DNA of 64,000 nucleotides from an uncultured Chitinophagaceae bacterium (GTDB taxonomy: Bacteria > Bacteroidota > Bacteroidia > Chitinophagales > Chitinophagaceae), in the NCBI GenBank assembly GCA_903895845.1, contig CAITVK010000048.1:1-64000 (forward strand), given 5' to 3'. Within the stretch, counting starts at the first letter, position 1, and each line of letters begins with the position of its first letter. This document shows, in pieces, positions 37,300 to 47,178 of the stretch. The notes under the pieces were generated by a model. That model was not told the DNA's origin and ran no database searches. It saw only the letters and a list, made by a program, of their open reading frames with translations. Made by a program: the position numbers and the translations under genes.

Positions 37300-38046
37300 T
37301 TACTTTCTAGTTTCTAAGTAATAATCTTCAGGTGTAATAAAGCTTGCATTTTGATCAATTAGAAACTGCAGTATTTTCTTAAACTGTTCCATTTTTTCTT
37401 GGGTATTGTACATGTGGGGATGCCCTTGCAGAACCATTAAGGACATTTGTTTAGCGATGGCTTTATTATAGTTTTCTACAAAGAAATCAAACTCAGGTTT
37501 GCCTGTCCCATTTTCCATATTCACCCGGTTGTTTAGCTTCATGATTTTACTTTCAGCAGGGGCGTTGGCGCTTACAAACATCAACACATGATAGTTTGGA
37601 TTCTCTGAAACAACTCTCGCAGTATTACTATCCGAGCTATTTCCTGGTGCACCGAAAGCATGCATCTGAATACCCAATCGAGCTTTTACAATAGAATCCC
37701 CTTTTTCAAATCTCGCTTTTTGCTCTTCATAAGTAAAATCAGGAAACTTTTCATGATACAATCCATGATGCCAGATTTCAAAAAGATTGGTTTTACCCTT
37801 TGACTTTCTGTTTATATAATGTCGCAAAATATTGGTTGATGAATCATTTAAATTAGCAGCAATAACGCCTAATCCAGCCTTTATATCCTTCTCAAATAGA
37901 TAATCCAACACTTTTGTAGATGTTTCGAGATGTGCAGGAAAATCATCCAATTTCAAGATTATTTTTAATGGGCTTTCTGCCTTTTGTCCAAACATTATCG
38001 TGGATAACATTAATCCCACTAATAGGGGCACTATTTTACTTTTCAT
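37300..38046 (-). CDS. Secreted NodB-like polysaccharide deacetylase family protein
   Basis: The 248-residue protein has a signal peptide ending near MFGQ. KLDDFPAH early in the mature part and IWHHGLYHE later fit the metal-binding Asp and His motifs of the NodB fold, and HAFGAPGN fits motif 3. It may remove acetyl groups from a polysaccharide, but relatives of this length include proteins of other or unknown function. A longer frame to 38130 exists; the ATG at 38046 matches the signal peptide. It lies between the broken rhamnosidase-like gene and GH88. Confidence 0.65.
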   Translation of the reverse strand: MKSKIVPLLVGLMLSTIMFGQKAESPLKIILKLDDFPAHLETSTKVLDYLFEKDIKAGLGVIAANLNDSSTNILRHYINRKSKGKTNLFEIWHHGLYHEKFPDFTYEEQKARFEKGDSIVKARLGIQMHAFGAPGNSSDSNTARVVSENPNYHVLMFVSANAPAESKIMKLNNRVNMENGTGKPEFDFFVENYNKAIAKQMSLMVLQGHPHMYNTQEKMEQFKKILQFLIDQNASFITPEDYYLETRK

Positions 38047-38136
38047 CTGTTTTAAATTAATGATTGAAAGATTAAACGAAGCCGCAGCCCAAAATTGTAA
38101 TTGGGAAACCAAAGTATAAATTATGAACAAGGCTTC

Positions 38137-39327
38137 TTACTTCTTTGCCTCTTTGTATCTCTTCAAGGCTTCCAAGTAATAGTAATCACCATAATTAATA
38201 GCAGCATCTATCTCACCCGTTGCTTTACCGTTAGGCCAATTACCTACGCAATGCTTGATTATAAAGTTGCCATTGCCATTGCTTGCCAAATATTCGGGTG
38301 TAGATAGCGTAGTCAATATCTTTTCCGCTTGCTTGAAATACTTTTTGCCTTTCTCTTTTCCGACATAGTTTTTCAATTCTAACAAGGCAGAAGCCATCAC
38401 AGCACCTGCCGAGGCATCACGATAAGTGTTTGGTATTTTGGGGTCATTAAAATCCCAATAAGGCACGCCATCTTTGGGATAATCAGGATGATTCATTATA
38501 AAATCTGCAATGTGGTTTGCCTGATCCAGGTACTTTTCATCCTTTGTGTAACGATACATCATCGTATAACCATACAATCCCCAGGTTTGCCCCCTTGCCC
38601 AAGCCGATTCATCTGAATAGCCTTGATGGGTTTGTTTTTTGATCACTTTTCCTGTCAGGCTATCATAATTCACCACATGATAAGAGCTGTAATCTTTCCT
38701 GAAATGATTCTCGATTGTTTTATACGCATGTTTGATGGCAATTTGTCTGTAACTATCATCGCCTGTAAGCTTACTCGCTTCAAAAAGCAATTCAAGATTC
38801 ATCATGTTATCAATGATAACAGGATAATTAAATCGCCCTCCATCCCAAGACTTAATCAGCCCAACCTTTGGATGAAATCTTGTTGCTAAAGACTTTGCCG
38901 ATTGGATGATAATGCTTTTATAAGCCTCACTTTTAGTATCCTTATATGCGGCCCCAAAAGGGATATACATCATAAAACCAAGATCGTGGGTGGTGATATT
39001 GTATTGTTCTTTTTCTATTGCAACACTCCATTTGATAGCAGCATTTTTATAAAAATCATCCTTTGTCAAATCATATAATAACCACAACGACCCAGAAAAA
39101 AAGCCACTACACCAATCTTTGCTTGTTACAGTAAATAATGTTCCATCTGGCTTGGTACTACGAGGGATTTTTGTACTGTCTTTATATTCATTTACTGCAT
39201 GGCGGTACTGTGTAGACGCTACTTTAATAACCTTATTTAGGTCTATTTTCTCTTGTGCATTTGTTTGGGTGAATAATAAAGTACAACATAGCAAAGAGGT
39301 TACGATGTGTTTGAAAGTCCAATTCAT
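38137..39327 (-). CDS. GH88 unsaturated glucuronyl hydrolase
   Basis: The 396-residue protein has a signal peptide (to about residue 25) and a (alpha/alpha)6 barrel. The two catalytic aspartates are D115 in THDLGFM and D173 in IIDNMMNLE, as in GH88. It hydrates and cleaves the unsaturated uronic acid left at the end of lyase products. The gene upstream in transcription is a heparinase II/III-type lyase, which would make such products, so the two form a plausible pathway. Array 4 fills the 400-bp gap between them. A decayed second copy of its 3' end lies at 35360. Confidence 0.92.
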   Translation of the reverse strand: MNWTFKHIVTSLLCCTLLFTQTNAQEKIDLNKVIKVASTQYRHAVNEYKDSTKIPRSTKPDGTLFTVTSKDWCSGFFSGSLWLLYDLTKDDFYKNAAIKWSVAIEKEQYNITTHDLGFMMYIPFGAAYKDTKSEAYKSIIIQSAKSLATRFHPKVGLIKSWDGGRFNYPVIIDNMMNLELLFEASKLTGDDSYRQIAIKHAYKTIENHFRKDYSSYHVVNYDSLTGKVIKKQTHQGYSDESAWARGQTWGLYGYTMMYRYTKDEKYLDQANHIADFIMNHPDYPKDGVPYWDFNDPKIPNTYRDASAGAVMASALLELKNYVGKEKGKKYFKQAEKILTTLSTPEYLASNGNGNFIIKHCVGNWPNGKATGEIDAAINYGDYYYLEALKRYKEAKK

Positions 39328-39423
39328 GTGTTTAATTATTTTTAATGTTAGAAAAGAATCATTTGTTTAAATAGTTGTTCCTATAGTCGAAAGCATCGTT
39401 TACAGTCAAGCACCTATTATTTT

Positions 39424-39628
39424 TGCACTTGAGTGACACAGTTACTCACGTGAATCAAACATTCCCTCACTTGAGTCAGACTTTCACTCAAGTGAGTGGA
39501 GCCTTGACTCACCTGAGTCAGACCATGACCCACGTGAGTCAGACAGTCACCCAAGTGAAATATTCTTAGATTCACTTGAGTCGAAGCCTGACTCAAGTGA
39601 GGGAATGTTCGACCCAAGTGAGGGAATG
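39424..39628. repeat. Array 4: ten exact 21-bp units, core CACGTGAGTC
   Basis: The CAC-N-TGA or CAAGTGA core starts at 39426, 39447, 39468, 39489, 39510, 39531, 39552, 39573, 39594 and 39615, always 21 bp apart. The fullest form, GACTCACGTGAGTC, is a perfect 14-bp palindrome in principle and near-perfect at several units. Units 4, 7, 9 and 10 are in reversed orientation but keep the grid. It lies between GH88 (start 39327) and the lyase gene (stop 39727), both on the minus strand. Confidence 0.96.
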
Positions 39629-39726
39629 GCAATAAATGGCGTGAAAAGTTTGAATGAGCTGCACATTGACATAGTTATTGGAAGTATAAACTCGGTTTAC
39701 AATACAATTTAAAACAGCATTTGCTA

Positions 39727-41658
39727 TCACCCTTTCTTAAAACTATATACAAACTTCCCCTTCGCTTGTGGGTCTTTAGCAGTGAGCAACACCCGTGTAA
39801 TTACGTGCTTATCTTTTTTGAATGCCACATATTCAGGCTCGTCAACAGATGGTTTATCTGTGCTAGCAGAAAAAAGTGCATCATCAAAATCCAATTCCAA
39901 TTTGTCCTTATCCCCCTTAAATATCACCTTTCCTTTTTTTGACAAATCAACCTTAGTCGTCGTCATGAATGATTGTTGTAAAGAAGTTGGCTTCTTATCC
40001 AACACATATTCATCCACCACCAGAATTTCTTCCTTGTCCTTTAGCAAACTGTTTGTTCTTTTCCAAGAAATTACACCTGCCTCTTTTGGATAGGTTGCTG
40101 CAATATCCATCGACAATTCATCTTCCTTTTCATTGTTCGTATTTACTACATTGGTGGATGTAAACTCTTTTCCATCATGTTGTCCAATGCCGTTGATAAT
40201 AGGTAAATTGTGATATTGAGACTGCACATTCCACAACTCATACCGATGAGAATTAAAGGTCTTTGCCGTATATGTACCCATTCCAACATCAAAAATGAAG
40301 GGTTCATTATTTAAATAAACAACAAAATCGCCTACATCATTATGGTTATGACTTTTTCCATTATCCCCTGCATGAGTCCCTAAGTATAAATTACCCTTGC
40401 TTCTGGCTGCCATTACTTGAATATCACTAATCCAAACATGTTCAGGGTCTTTATACTCGATTGCCGAGGTTGGGATTTGTTTTATAGTGAGATAGTCTTC
40501 GACTGAACGGAATTTTTGACCAAGACCTATTGTAACCTTACGGTTGACATTTGAATAAGCCCAAGCCCCAAATTGCTTCATTTGCTCATCATGAACAGTA
40601 TTGCCCAAACGATAGAGAAAAATACCATTCAAGCCACTTATCGAAGTATGCCCATCACCAATGTTCATAAAATACTGTTCTCCTACGTGCATTTTGTAGA
40701 TATAGGAAGTCATATTCCTTATCAATGGCAAATCAAAAATATCCACTTTGCCATTTGTTCCCATTTGCGCCAATTCCAAACAATCAAAGGCACTTCCACC
40801 TGCTGCAAACCAATAATTAGCCCCTTCATCGCAGCCGCCATCATCGCCCAATCCATTCAAGTACCTGTCTAACCCTATCATCGCTTTGTATAGATGCTCA
40901 CTTCGCTTATTGTTATCTTTTTCAATCAAAAAATTAGAGGCAATGTAATTAGACATTATCCACGGACACCAGTTATTCACTTTTACATCGTCTCTAAGAT
41001 AACCATATTTATTATCGATATTTTCTACTACCGGCTTGAAGAAACGTTGGTTTATTTCCAATATTAACCTTTTCCGTAACAATGGACTTACCGCATCTAA
41101 CTTATCTCCTACAAAATAGTTGACCAAACCCAAGGTGGTAGCTGTTTCTGCAGTGAATAAATCTGCTTTAGGACTATCTACATCAGGAATCCCGAATGTG
41201 CTTAAAATATGGGCAGGAACTCCCCAATAACTTTCCTCACAAATTGACCATAAGCCTTCCATGATGGCTCCCATAAAACGTCCCTTTCCTTCCACACTTT
41301 CGGCTAATACCAAATGCAATAAAGTGATACGTTTAATAAATGACTCACTTTCATACTCTGACCTATTCCCCTTCAGTTTAAAGGCAAGGATAGATTTGAA
41401 AGAAACCGAGTTGAACTTGAATTTTAGTCCACTCTCACCATCAGCAATTATACTTTGCAATACACTATCGGGCACTTGGTTCTTCCACTCTTCAGGGGTT
41501 GTAGGAAAAGGCTTGAACTTTTCTATTGGCACTATTGCCTGTTTAATATCTGCTAATGTGTATTTATTCATCAACAAATTGCGATGAGTCACTTGTGCAT
41601 TACCCGAACTACAATAAAACACCGTCAATACAATCAATATTCTTTTCATACTTTTCAT
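39727..41658 (-). CDS. Heparinase II/III-family polysaccharide lyase
   Basis: The 643-residue secreted protein has a signal peptide ending near SGNAQ, an (alpha/alpha) toroid (about 50-370) and a C-terminal beta-sandwich. The KSHNHNDVGDFVVYLN segment is the heparinase II/III C-terminal signature with its conserved His and Asn. Such lyases cut uronate-containing glycans by beta-elimination and leave an unsaturated uronic acid, the substrate of the GH88 enzyme next to it. The exact PL family is not clear. It starts 11 bp from the SGNH gene's stop, so the two are co-transcribed. Confidence 0.87.
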   Translation of the reverse strand: MKSMKRILIVLTVFYCSSGNAQVTHRNLLMNKYTLADIKQAIVPIEKFKPFPTTPEEWKNQVPDSVLQSIIADGESGLKFKFNSVSFKSILAFKLKGNRSEYESESFIKRITLLHLVLAESVEGKGRFMGAIMEGLWSICEESYWGVPAHILSTFGIPDVDSPKADLFTAETATTLGLVNYFVGDKLDAVSPLLRKRLILEINQRFFKPVVENIDNKYGYLRDDVKVNNWCPWIMSNYIASNFLIEKDNNKRSEHLYKAMIGLDRYLNGLGDDGGCDEGANYWFAAGGSAFDCLELAQMGTNGKVDIFDLPLIRNMTSYIYKMHVGEQYFMNIGDGHTSISGLNGIFLYRLGNTVHDEQMKQFGAWAYSNVNRKVTIGLGQKFRSVEDYLTIKQIPTSAIEYKDPEHVWISDIQVMAARSKGNLYLGTHAGDNGKSHNHNDVGDFVVYLNNEPFIFDVGMGTYTAKTFNSHRYELWNVQSQYHNLPIINGIGQHDGKEFTSTNVVNTNNEKEDELSMDIAATYPKEAGVISWKRTNSLLKDKEEILVVDEYVLDKKPTSLQQSFMTTTKVDLSKKGKVIFKGDKDKLELDFDDALFSASTDKPSVDEPEYVAFKKDKHVITRVLLTAKDPQAKGKFVYSFKKG

Positions 41659-41669
41659 TAACTATCTAT

Positions 41670-42878
41670 TTATTTATTTTGAAGAATCTCATTAATACTC
41701 GCCGCAACAGCTTTTGCCAATACTGTAACCCCTTGATCCTTGAAATGGGTCCCATCAGTATACAAGTTTTTAAAATCAGGCACAGTCATGATTGCAGAAG
41801 CAATATCCGATTCCTTGATTTGATTCAATTGCATGATGGAATCAGCTATTTCATTTACCCGTTGCGACTTATTCAAACCTGTTACTTTATCATAAACTGG
41901 GGTTGTGCGAACCCATAACAATTTGGCACCCGTAGACTTTAATTTATCAACCACTTTTTGAAGATTAGCGGGATAATCTTCAATAGAACGGTTAGAATCG
42001 TGGATGCCGAAATTAAACACAATGATATCCCACGGTTTCTTGCCCAACCAAACATCCATGTTTTTTAATCCAGAAGTAGTAGGCCCACAATTGGCTGGTG
42101 CACGATGAAAATTAACCACCCCTTTAAGCAATTCACGGGCAGCACGGGTGTAGCTACGGGAAATTGAATCGCCAATTAACAATAATCTTGGAAGATTGGG
42201 ATTATCCAAAACATATTCCCATCCACTGTAATTATCATTATTAGGCTTAATCCTTTCCCTTAAATAACGGGGGAAATAGAACGGCCCCAATTGTTGCTGT
42301 AACACCATTTCCCATTCAAACTGATCTTCGGGAAGTGCCGCTATCAGGCTTTTATAGGTGGCGATTTCAGTTGGGGTTAAATCTTTCCATATATTTTCCT
42401 GAGCATTATTCTTATCAGGCAAAAGGATGGTCAGGTTTTTCAATTCAAGCCCCCTTGTTTGTATTAAAGAGGCATCTGATGAAACTGCATCGTTATAGGT
42501 CAATTCCGCATCCGTCCAGGGTTTTAGTTTGGTTGAGTCCAAACCAATTGATGCCTGCACCTGTCTTTTATCAAAATCAACCCCAATCTTGATATAATAA
42601 TTGGTTTTCTTCTTAGCCTTAACAAAAAAGGGTTTCCCGCCAGAATACAAGGCAATAGTTCCATCTGGATTCAAGGAAAGAGAAACCACCTTATTCCCAT
42701 CCTTCCCTTTTAGATTAAACCAACGGATAGAATCGACTTTTGAACCAGTATTAATTTGAAAACTAATGGAAAGAAATCCTTCTTTCACGGTCTTATCCAA
42801 GAAAACCCTCGAATCTTGGGCTTTGATTCCAATCTCTAAACTTAGGATGCATAAAAGTGACAGTATGCAATTTTTCAT
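41670..42878 (-). CDS. SGNH/GDSL-type hydrolase, probable carbohydrate esterase
   Basis: The 402-residue protein has a signal peptide (cut near IKAQ), an N-terminal beta-sandwich domain of about 190 residues and a C-terminal SGNH domain. GDSIS holds the catalytic Ser, FGIHDSN the Asn block, and DGTHFKDQG the Asp-His pair. It may remove acetyl or other ester groups from a polysaccharide. The ATG at 42878 is used rather than a GTG at 42887. It is the gene before the lyase in the same transcript. Confidence 0.85.
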   Translation of the reverse strand: MKNCILSLLCILSLEIGIKAQDSRVFLDKTVKEGFLSISFQINTGSKVDSIRWFNLKGKDGNKVVSLSLNPDGTIALYSGGKPFFVKAKKKTNYYIKIGVDFDKRQVQASIGLDSTKLKPWTDAELTYNDAVSSDASLIQTRGLELKNLTILLPDKNNAQENIWKDLTPTEIATYKSLIAALPEDQFEWEMVLQQQLGPFYFPRYLRERIKPNNDNYSGWEYVLDNPNLPRLLLIGDSISRSYTRAARELLKGVVNFHRAPANCGPTTSGLKNMDVWLGKKPWDIIVFNFGIHDSNRSIEDYPANLQKVVDKLKSTGAKLLWVRTTPVYDKVTGLNKSQRVNEIADSIMQLNQIKESDIASAIMTVPDFKNLYTDGTHFKDQGVTVLAKAVAASINEILQNK

Positions 42879-42907
42879 GTAAAACACTTTTATAAATTAA
42901 TGTAAAT

Positions 42908-42940
42908 AACATCCAAAAAGTTTTGAACTTTCTGGATGTT
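42908..42940. terminator. Hairpin after the GH43 gene
   Basis: AACATCCAAAAAGTT (42908-42922) pairs with AACTTTCTGGATGTT (42926-42940) with one mismatch and a very short loop. It lies between the GH43 stop and the SGNH start on the minus strand. A clear U-run is lacking, so it may be a partial terminator or an mRNA-stability element. Confidence 0.5.
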
Positions 42941-43001
42941 GCAAGCCGAATTTAATGTGAAAGAGACTTTTATTTTACAGGATAGCTTAATAACAACCCT
43001 A

Positions 43002-44324
43002 CTAAAATTTAATCCAATTAAGGTGCAATAGTTCTCCCTCATTTCCTTTAAACACAAGACAAAGGTTTACTTTCCCTCCTTTATTATCCAGCGTTGTTTT
43101 AGTGGTTATATAGTCCTGCCAACTTTTGGTATTTGAAAGTTTAACCTTACCTAACAACTTTCCCTTTGGATTATTTTCATGTATTTCTATCACGCCATCA
43201 GTAGATTTTAATGGGGAAGAATACCTGAAAGAAATTGTCGCATTTGCATTCAGATTGAAGACATTGGTATAATAAAGTGCACTTCCATTTCTGATACCGA
43301 CCACCTCAAAACCACCTTCAGTGCATTCCTTAACTTGGGTATTAGTTGTATTGAAATAATTTTCGGCTTCAATTACACCACCCGCTGCGTCATACCTGCC
43401 AACCCCAACGGTATCAATATAAACAGGTTCTATCTCGCCATTATCCTTATAATGAAGATAATTGACCACGGAATTTCTAAAAAACTCATGTGTGCCAGGA
43501 TAGGATTTATCGTTGCATATAAAATACCACTGATGGTTATACTCAAAAAAAGAACCATGACGGTCGTGTGTCAGATGATTTTGAAAAATGGGTGCAGTTC
43601 TTTCTTTCGTAATAATTGAACCCTTGTAAGTATATGGTCCGTAAATATTGGTTGACATGGCATAATAACATCCCCATGATAAATAATAATGCCCTTTGTA
43701 ATAATGCATGAAAGGCTTGTCATCTGTTTTGCCAAGTCCATAAGGGCCATTCTTTACATCAAGTTGAATCAATTGTGGTTGCTCGGCCAAGGATACCATG
43801 TCGGGATTCAATTTGGCAATATAATAATCCCAACAACCAAATACGATATACCCATTTCCGAGGCTATCCACCACTATTCCCGGGTCTCTTTCTAAGGTTG
43901 GCGTAATGTCTTGAGGCAACAATGGCTTACCAATAGGGTCTTTCCATGGTCCAATTGGTGTGTTACTTGTCACGACTCCTACATCGGTCTGACCCGCAGA
44001 AAAGTACATAAAGTATTTACCATCCCTACTGATGGCATCGGTTGCCCAACAACTATTGTAAGGGTGTTTTAAATAGGTGTCCTCTGGTTTAAGGGTACTT
44101 TCATATTTCCAATGCACCAAATCTTTTGTTGACCAAATCCACCAATCATTCATCACAAAATCCTTGTTGTTAACCGAAGAATCATGGGTTGCGTACAGAT
44201 ATATCTTGTTTCCATACACACGCACTTGAGGGTCACACATCCCCTTGCCGGGATTGATTGGATTTTGAGCTTTACCATTGGATATAAATCCAATAATTAG
44301 CAACAGGGCAAAACATTTTCTCAT
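43002..44324 (-). CDS. GH43-type glycoside hydrolase with CBM6-like module
   Basis: The 440-residue secreted protein has a signal peptide (cut near GKAQ) and a five-bladed beta-propeller. D31 (CDPQVRVYG) fits the general base and D147 (ERDPGI) the pKa modulator. The site usually filled by the acid Glu reads TDDKPFMHYYKGHYYLSW, with Asp202. Residues from about 325 on (VIEAENYFNTTNTQ to LLHLNWIKF) form a CBM6-like module. It may act on arabinose, xylose or galactose linkages. The missing Glu could be a subfamily trait. Confidence 0.8.
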   Translation of the reverse strand: MRKCFALLLIIGFISNGKAQNPINPGKGMCDPQVRVYGNKIYLYATHDSSVNNKDFVMNDWWIWSTKDLVHWKYESTLKPEDTYLKHPYNSCWATDAISRDGKYFMYFSAGQTDVGVVTSNTPIGPWKDPIGKPLLPQDITPTLERDPGIVVDSLGNGYIVFGCWDYYIAKLNPDMVSLAEQPQLIQLDVKNGPYGLGKTDDKPFMHYYKGHYYLSWGCYYAMSTNIYGPYTYKGSIITKERTAPIFQNHLTHDRHGSFFEYNHQWYFICNDKSYPGTHEFFRNSVVNYLHYKDNGEIEPVYIDTVGVGRYDAAGGVIEAENYFNTTNTQVKECTEGGFEVVGIRNGSALYYTNVFNLNANATISFRYSSPLKSTDGVIEIHENNPKGKLLGKVKLSNTKSWQDYITTKTTLDNKGGKVNLCLVFKGNEGELLHLNWIKF

Positions 44325-44438
44325 TTTTATCTATTTATTGTTATTAAAATCTGGTTACTATTTACTGGTCAACACATGTATCATAAAGGAAATTTAACGT
44401 ACAATCAAGGGGCACATTACTTTAGAAACGCCTCATGT

Positions 44439-46862
44439 TCAAAACTCCCTAATATCCTTAAACCCTCCCTTCTCTATCTTCAAATCCAATGTCTTATTCC
44501 CATAAACTAACTTGACAGGATTCCCCAACTTGGAAACAATTCTTGTATGAACCAATTTTCCATCCTTCCATTCCAGATCCAACACAAAACCTCCCCTCGC
44601 TTGCAATCCCTTGATTGAACCCGTTGCCCATCCCTTTGGCAATGCTGGCAATAGTTCAATTTCAAAGCAATTCTTCCAACTTCCAACTTGACTCTGAATC
44701 AACATTTCTGACACTGCCGCTGTAAAACCAAAGTTTCCATCAATTTGAAACGGGGGATGTGCCGTAAAAAAATTCTGATAAATGCCACCACTACTTTTAT
44801 ATACTACGTTTGTATCAGTACATTCTTTTATTAATGTCTTAAAAAACTGATAGGCACTGTCTCCATTTTTCAGTCTTGCATAACACGCCATACGCCAAAC
44901 AGAACCCCAATCCATTTGATCCATTCCTCTCATTACAATCGTCTTTTGTGCAGCATCTGCCCACTCAGGTGTCGTCTTTTTGTTAATCATGTTGCCAGGA
45001 TACAAAGCATATAACAACGAAATATGACGGTGTTCAGGTTCATTGGGTTCCCAATCCTCTACCCACTCCTGAATATTTCCCTTTTTTCCAACCTTTACAG
45101 GTGGCGAAAGTTTGGCGAGTAACTGGGAAAGGGTATCTGCAAAAGACTTGTCTTTTTTTAGGATGTCTGTTGCTTCAATGGTGTGGCTGAAGAGATCAAA
45201 TACTATCTGTTGATCCATTGCATTGCCTGCACTAAACCTAAACTCCTTACCGTTGCCGATACGAAAATTTTGTTCAGGTGATAAACCTGGTGCCACCACC
45301 AATTTGCCATCTGTATAGGGAATCAATAAATCCTGATAAAAACGACAGGCATCTTTCATGATTGGATAGGCCTTCGTATCGAGATAGTTTTTATCGCCCG
45401 AAAACAAGAAATGGTCATACAGGTTTTGGCATAACCATCCCCCTGCCCCAGTCCATAACCACTCCTTCCAAAGTCCTGCATCGCCCCAAACATTGGTGCA
45501 AATATTGACAAAGAACCCTCTTGCATTGAAAAAATCGGCAGCACTTTGTTTACCTGATTTCCTCAAAAAGTCCACATACTCAACAAAAGGGTCGAAACAT
45601 TCTCCCAAATTAGCGGGGCCATCCATCCAATAGTTCATCTGCAAATTGATGTCGTTATGGTAATCGGCATCCCAAGCAGGATTTCTCATATCGTTCCATA
45701 CTCCTTGTAAATTTGCAGGCAGACTTCCAGCCCTTGAGGATGCAATTTTTAGATAACGCCCATAATTAAACAGTAACACTTCCAAAGTGTGATCAATCGT
45801 CTTATCGTTTCCTGTTTGATAAGCCTTTATATAATCTTCCAACATCTTATCAGTGGGAAGATTACCCTTATTGGGTTCATCTATGTGAAAACTCACCTTG
45901 TTATAAATAGCTTTATAATCGGAAATATGATTACTTTTTAATGTAGAATACCCTTTAACGGAAGCTGCGCCAGTTACTTTATTTACCCAATTCGAGGGAA
46001 TCAGTTGATTCTTATAAGTAGGGAAATTCATTGAATAATTTGTTTTTGCCGACAAAATCATGACCACTGAATTGGCATTTTTTACTATCAAAGATGTATC
46101 GGTTGCAGAAACACTCCCCCCTTCTGGAATCACTTTTACCAATGAATAATAATCAATACCACTTTCAGGCATCTTCCCACTAATACTCATTTCATTATTG
46201 CTCAATATCCTAACTTTCCCACCTTCCATGGCAGCCTTATTTAATACATTCATTTGGATGCTTGCAAGTTTATTGGCTGTAATCCGCATCACTATCACCT
46301 TGTCGGGATAATTGGCAAAATAATCCCGATGATAAACGATGCCTCCTGCCTTGTAACTTACCGATGCAATGGCAGTTTTCAAATCCAAACTCCGTTTGTA
46401 ATCTGAAATATTTCCCTGATTATTAAATTCAAGATAAACATCACCAAAAGGCTGATATGCCCCGAACGTCTTTCTACTTGAAGAGGTTACAGATTTCTTA
46501 ATCAGCTCATCTGCCTCTTGCAATTTTCCTGCTGCCAAAAGCTTTCTTATTTCAGTCATCTCGGGAATTGACTTCGAACTATTAGGGTCAGCAGGTTTGC
46601 CACTCCAAAGTGATTTCTCATTAAATTGTATCCGTTCCTTATTGATACCCCCAAATATCATGGCACCCATCATGCCATTACCAATAGGCAATGCTTGCAT
46701 CATCCAATTTTCTGCAGGTTGATTGTACCATAATTGATTGGTAACATCATCAGTTGGCTTCACAGAATTATTCTTTGAATCCAAAGTATTTTGTGCTTCT
46801 ACCCACTTGAAAACGAGTATGCAGAAAGAAAAACCCAAGAATAAAGGCAAGTACTTGAACAT
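44439..46862 (-). CDS. GH95 family alpha-L-fucosidase, copy 1
   Basis: The 807-residue secreted enzyme has a signal peptide and the GH95 three-part layout: N-terminal beta-domain, helical barrel and C-terminal beta-domain. The catalytic regions are DYHNDINLQMNYW, the GLSPEQ glutamate segment and PPFQIDGNFG. GH95 enzymes release alpha-1,2-linked L-fucose or alpha-L-galactose; which one is not visible. Array 5 lies about 80 bp upstream of the ATG at 46862. A second, more distant GH95 is at 56905. Confidence 0.93.
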   Translation of the reverse strand: MFKYLPLFLGFSFCILVFKWVEAQNTLDSKNNSVKPTDDVTNQLWYNQPAENWMMQALPIGNGMMGAMIFGGINKERIQFNEKSLWSGKPADPNSSKSIPEMTEIRKLLAAGKLQEADELIKKSVTSSSRKTFGAYQPFGDVYLEFNNQGNISDYKRSLDLKTAIASVSYKAGGIVYHRDYFANYPDKVIVMRITANKLASIQMNVLNKAAMEGGKVRILSNNEMSISGKMPESGIDYYSLVKVIPEGGSVSATDTSLIVKNANSVVMILSAKTNYSMNFPTYKNQLIPSNWVNKVTGAASVKGYSTLKSNHISDYKAIYNKVSFHIDEPNKGNLPTDKMLEDYIKAYQTGNDKTIDHTLEVLLFNYGRYLKIASSRAGSLPANLQGVWNDMRNPAWDADYHNDINLQMNYWMDGPANLGECFDPFVEYVDFLRKSGKQSAADFFNARGFFVNICTNVWGDAGLWKEWLWTGAGGWLCQNLYDHFLFSGDKNYLDTKAYPIMKDACRFYQDLLIPYTDGKLVVAPGLSPEQNFRIGNGKEFRFSAGNAMDQQIVFDLFSHTIEATDILKKDKSFADTLSQLLAKLSPPVKVGKKGNIQEWVEDWEPNEPEHRHISLLYALYPGNMINKKTTPEWADAAQKTIVMRGMDQMDWGSVWRMACYARLKNGDSAYQFFKTLIKECTDTNVVYKSSGGIYQNFFTAHPPFQIDGNFGFTAAVSEMLIQSQVGSWKNCFEIELLPALPKGWATGSIKGLQARGGFVLDLEWKDGKLVHTRIVSKLGNPVKLVYGNKTLDLKIEKGGFKDIREF

Positions 46863-46938
46863 AAAGAGAATTATTATTTATAAAAAATGATTTTGGATGC
46901 GTGTAATTAAAACTCCAATTAACAGGTTTTGAATATCG

Positions 46939-47106
46939 GTAAATGACCGTTTGTATGAAGTAAATGGTCATTTATATGAGGTAAATGAACATTTGTATGA
47001 AGTAAATGGTCATTTATATGAGGTAAATGAACATTTGTATGAAGTACATGGTCATTTATATGAGGTAAATGAACATTTGTATGAAGTAAATGACCATTTA
47101 TTTTTG
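46939..47106. repeat. Array 5: eight exact 21-bp units, two alternating forms
   Basis: GTAAATG (or GTACATG) starts at 46939, 46960, 46981, 47002, 47023, 47044, 47065 and 47086, always 21 bp apart. Units with AAATGGTCATTTATATGAG alternate with units with AAATGAACATTTGTATGAA, giving a 42-bp composite like array 2. AAATGGTCATTT is a near palindrome. The array lies between the sialate esterase stop and the GH95 start, both on the minus strand. Confidence 0.96.
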
Positions 47107-47178
47107 ACATTGTGATGCAATCTTCCATAAATCAGGGAAATCCATTCTAAATAATTACAACCTATTTATAAGTTAACA

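Noticed and set aside
39424-39628. CRISPR-like repeats
   Set aside because: Units are only 21 bp long, with no unique spacers of fixed length and no cas genes nearby.
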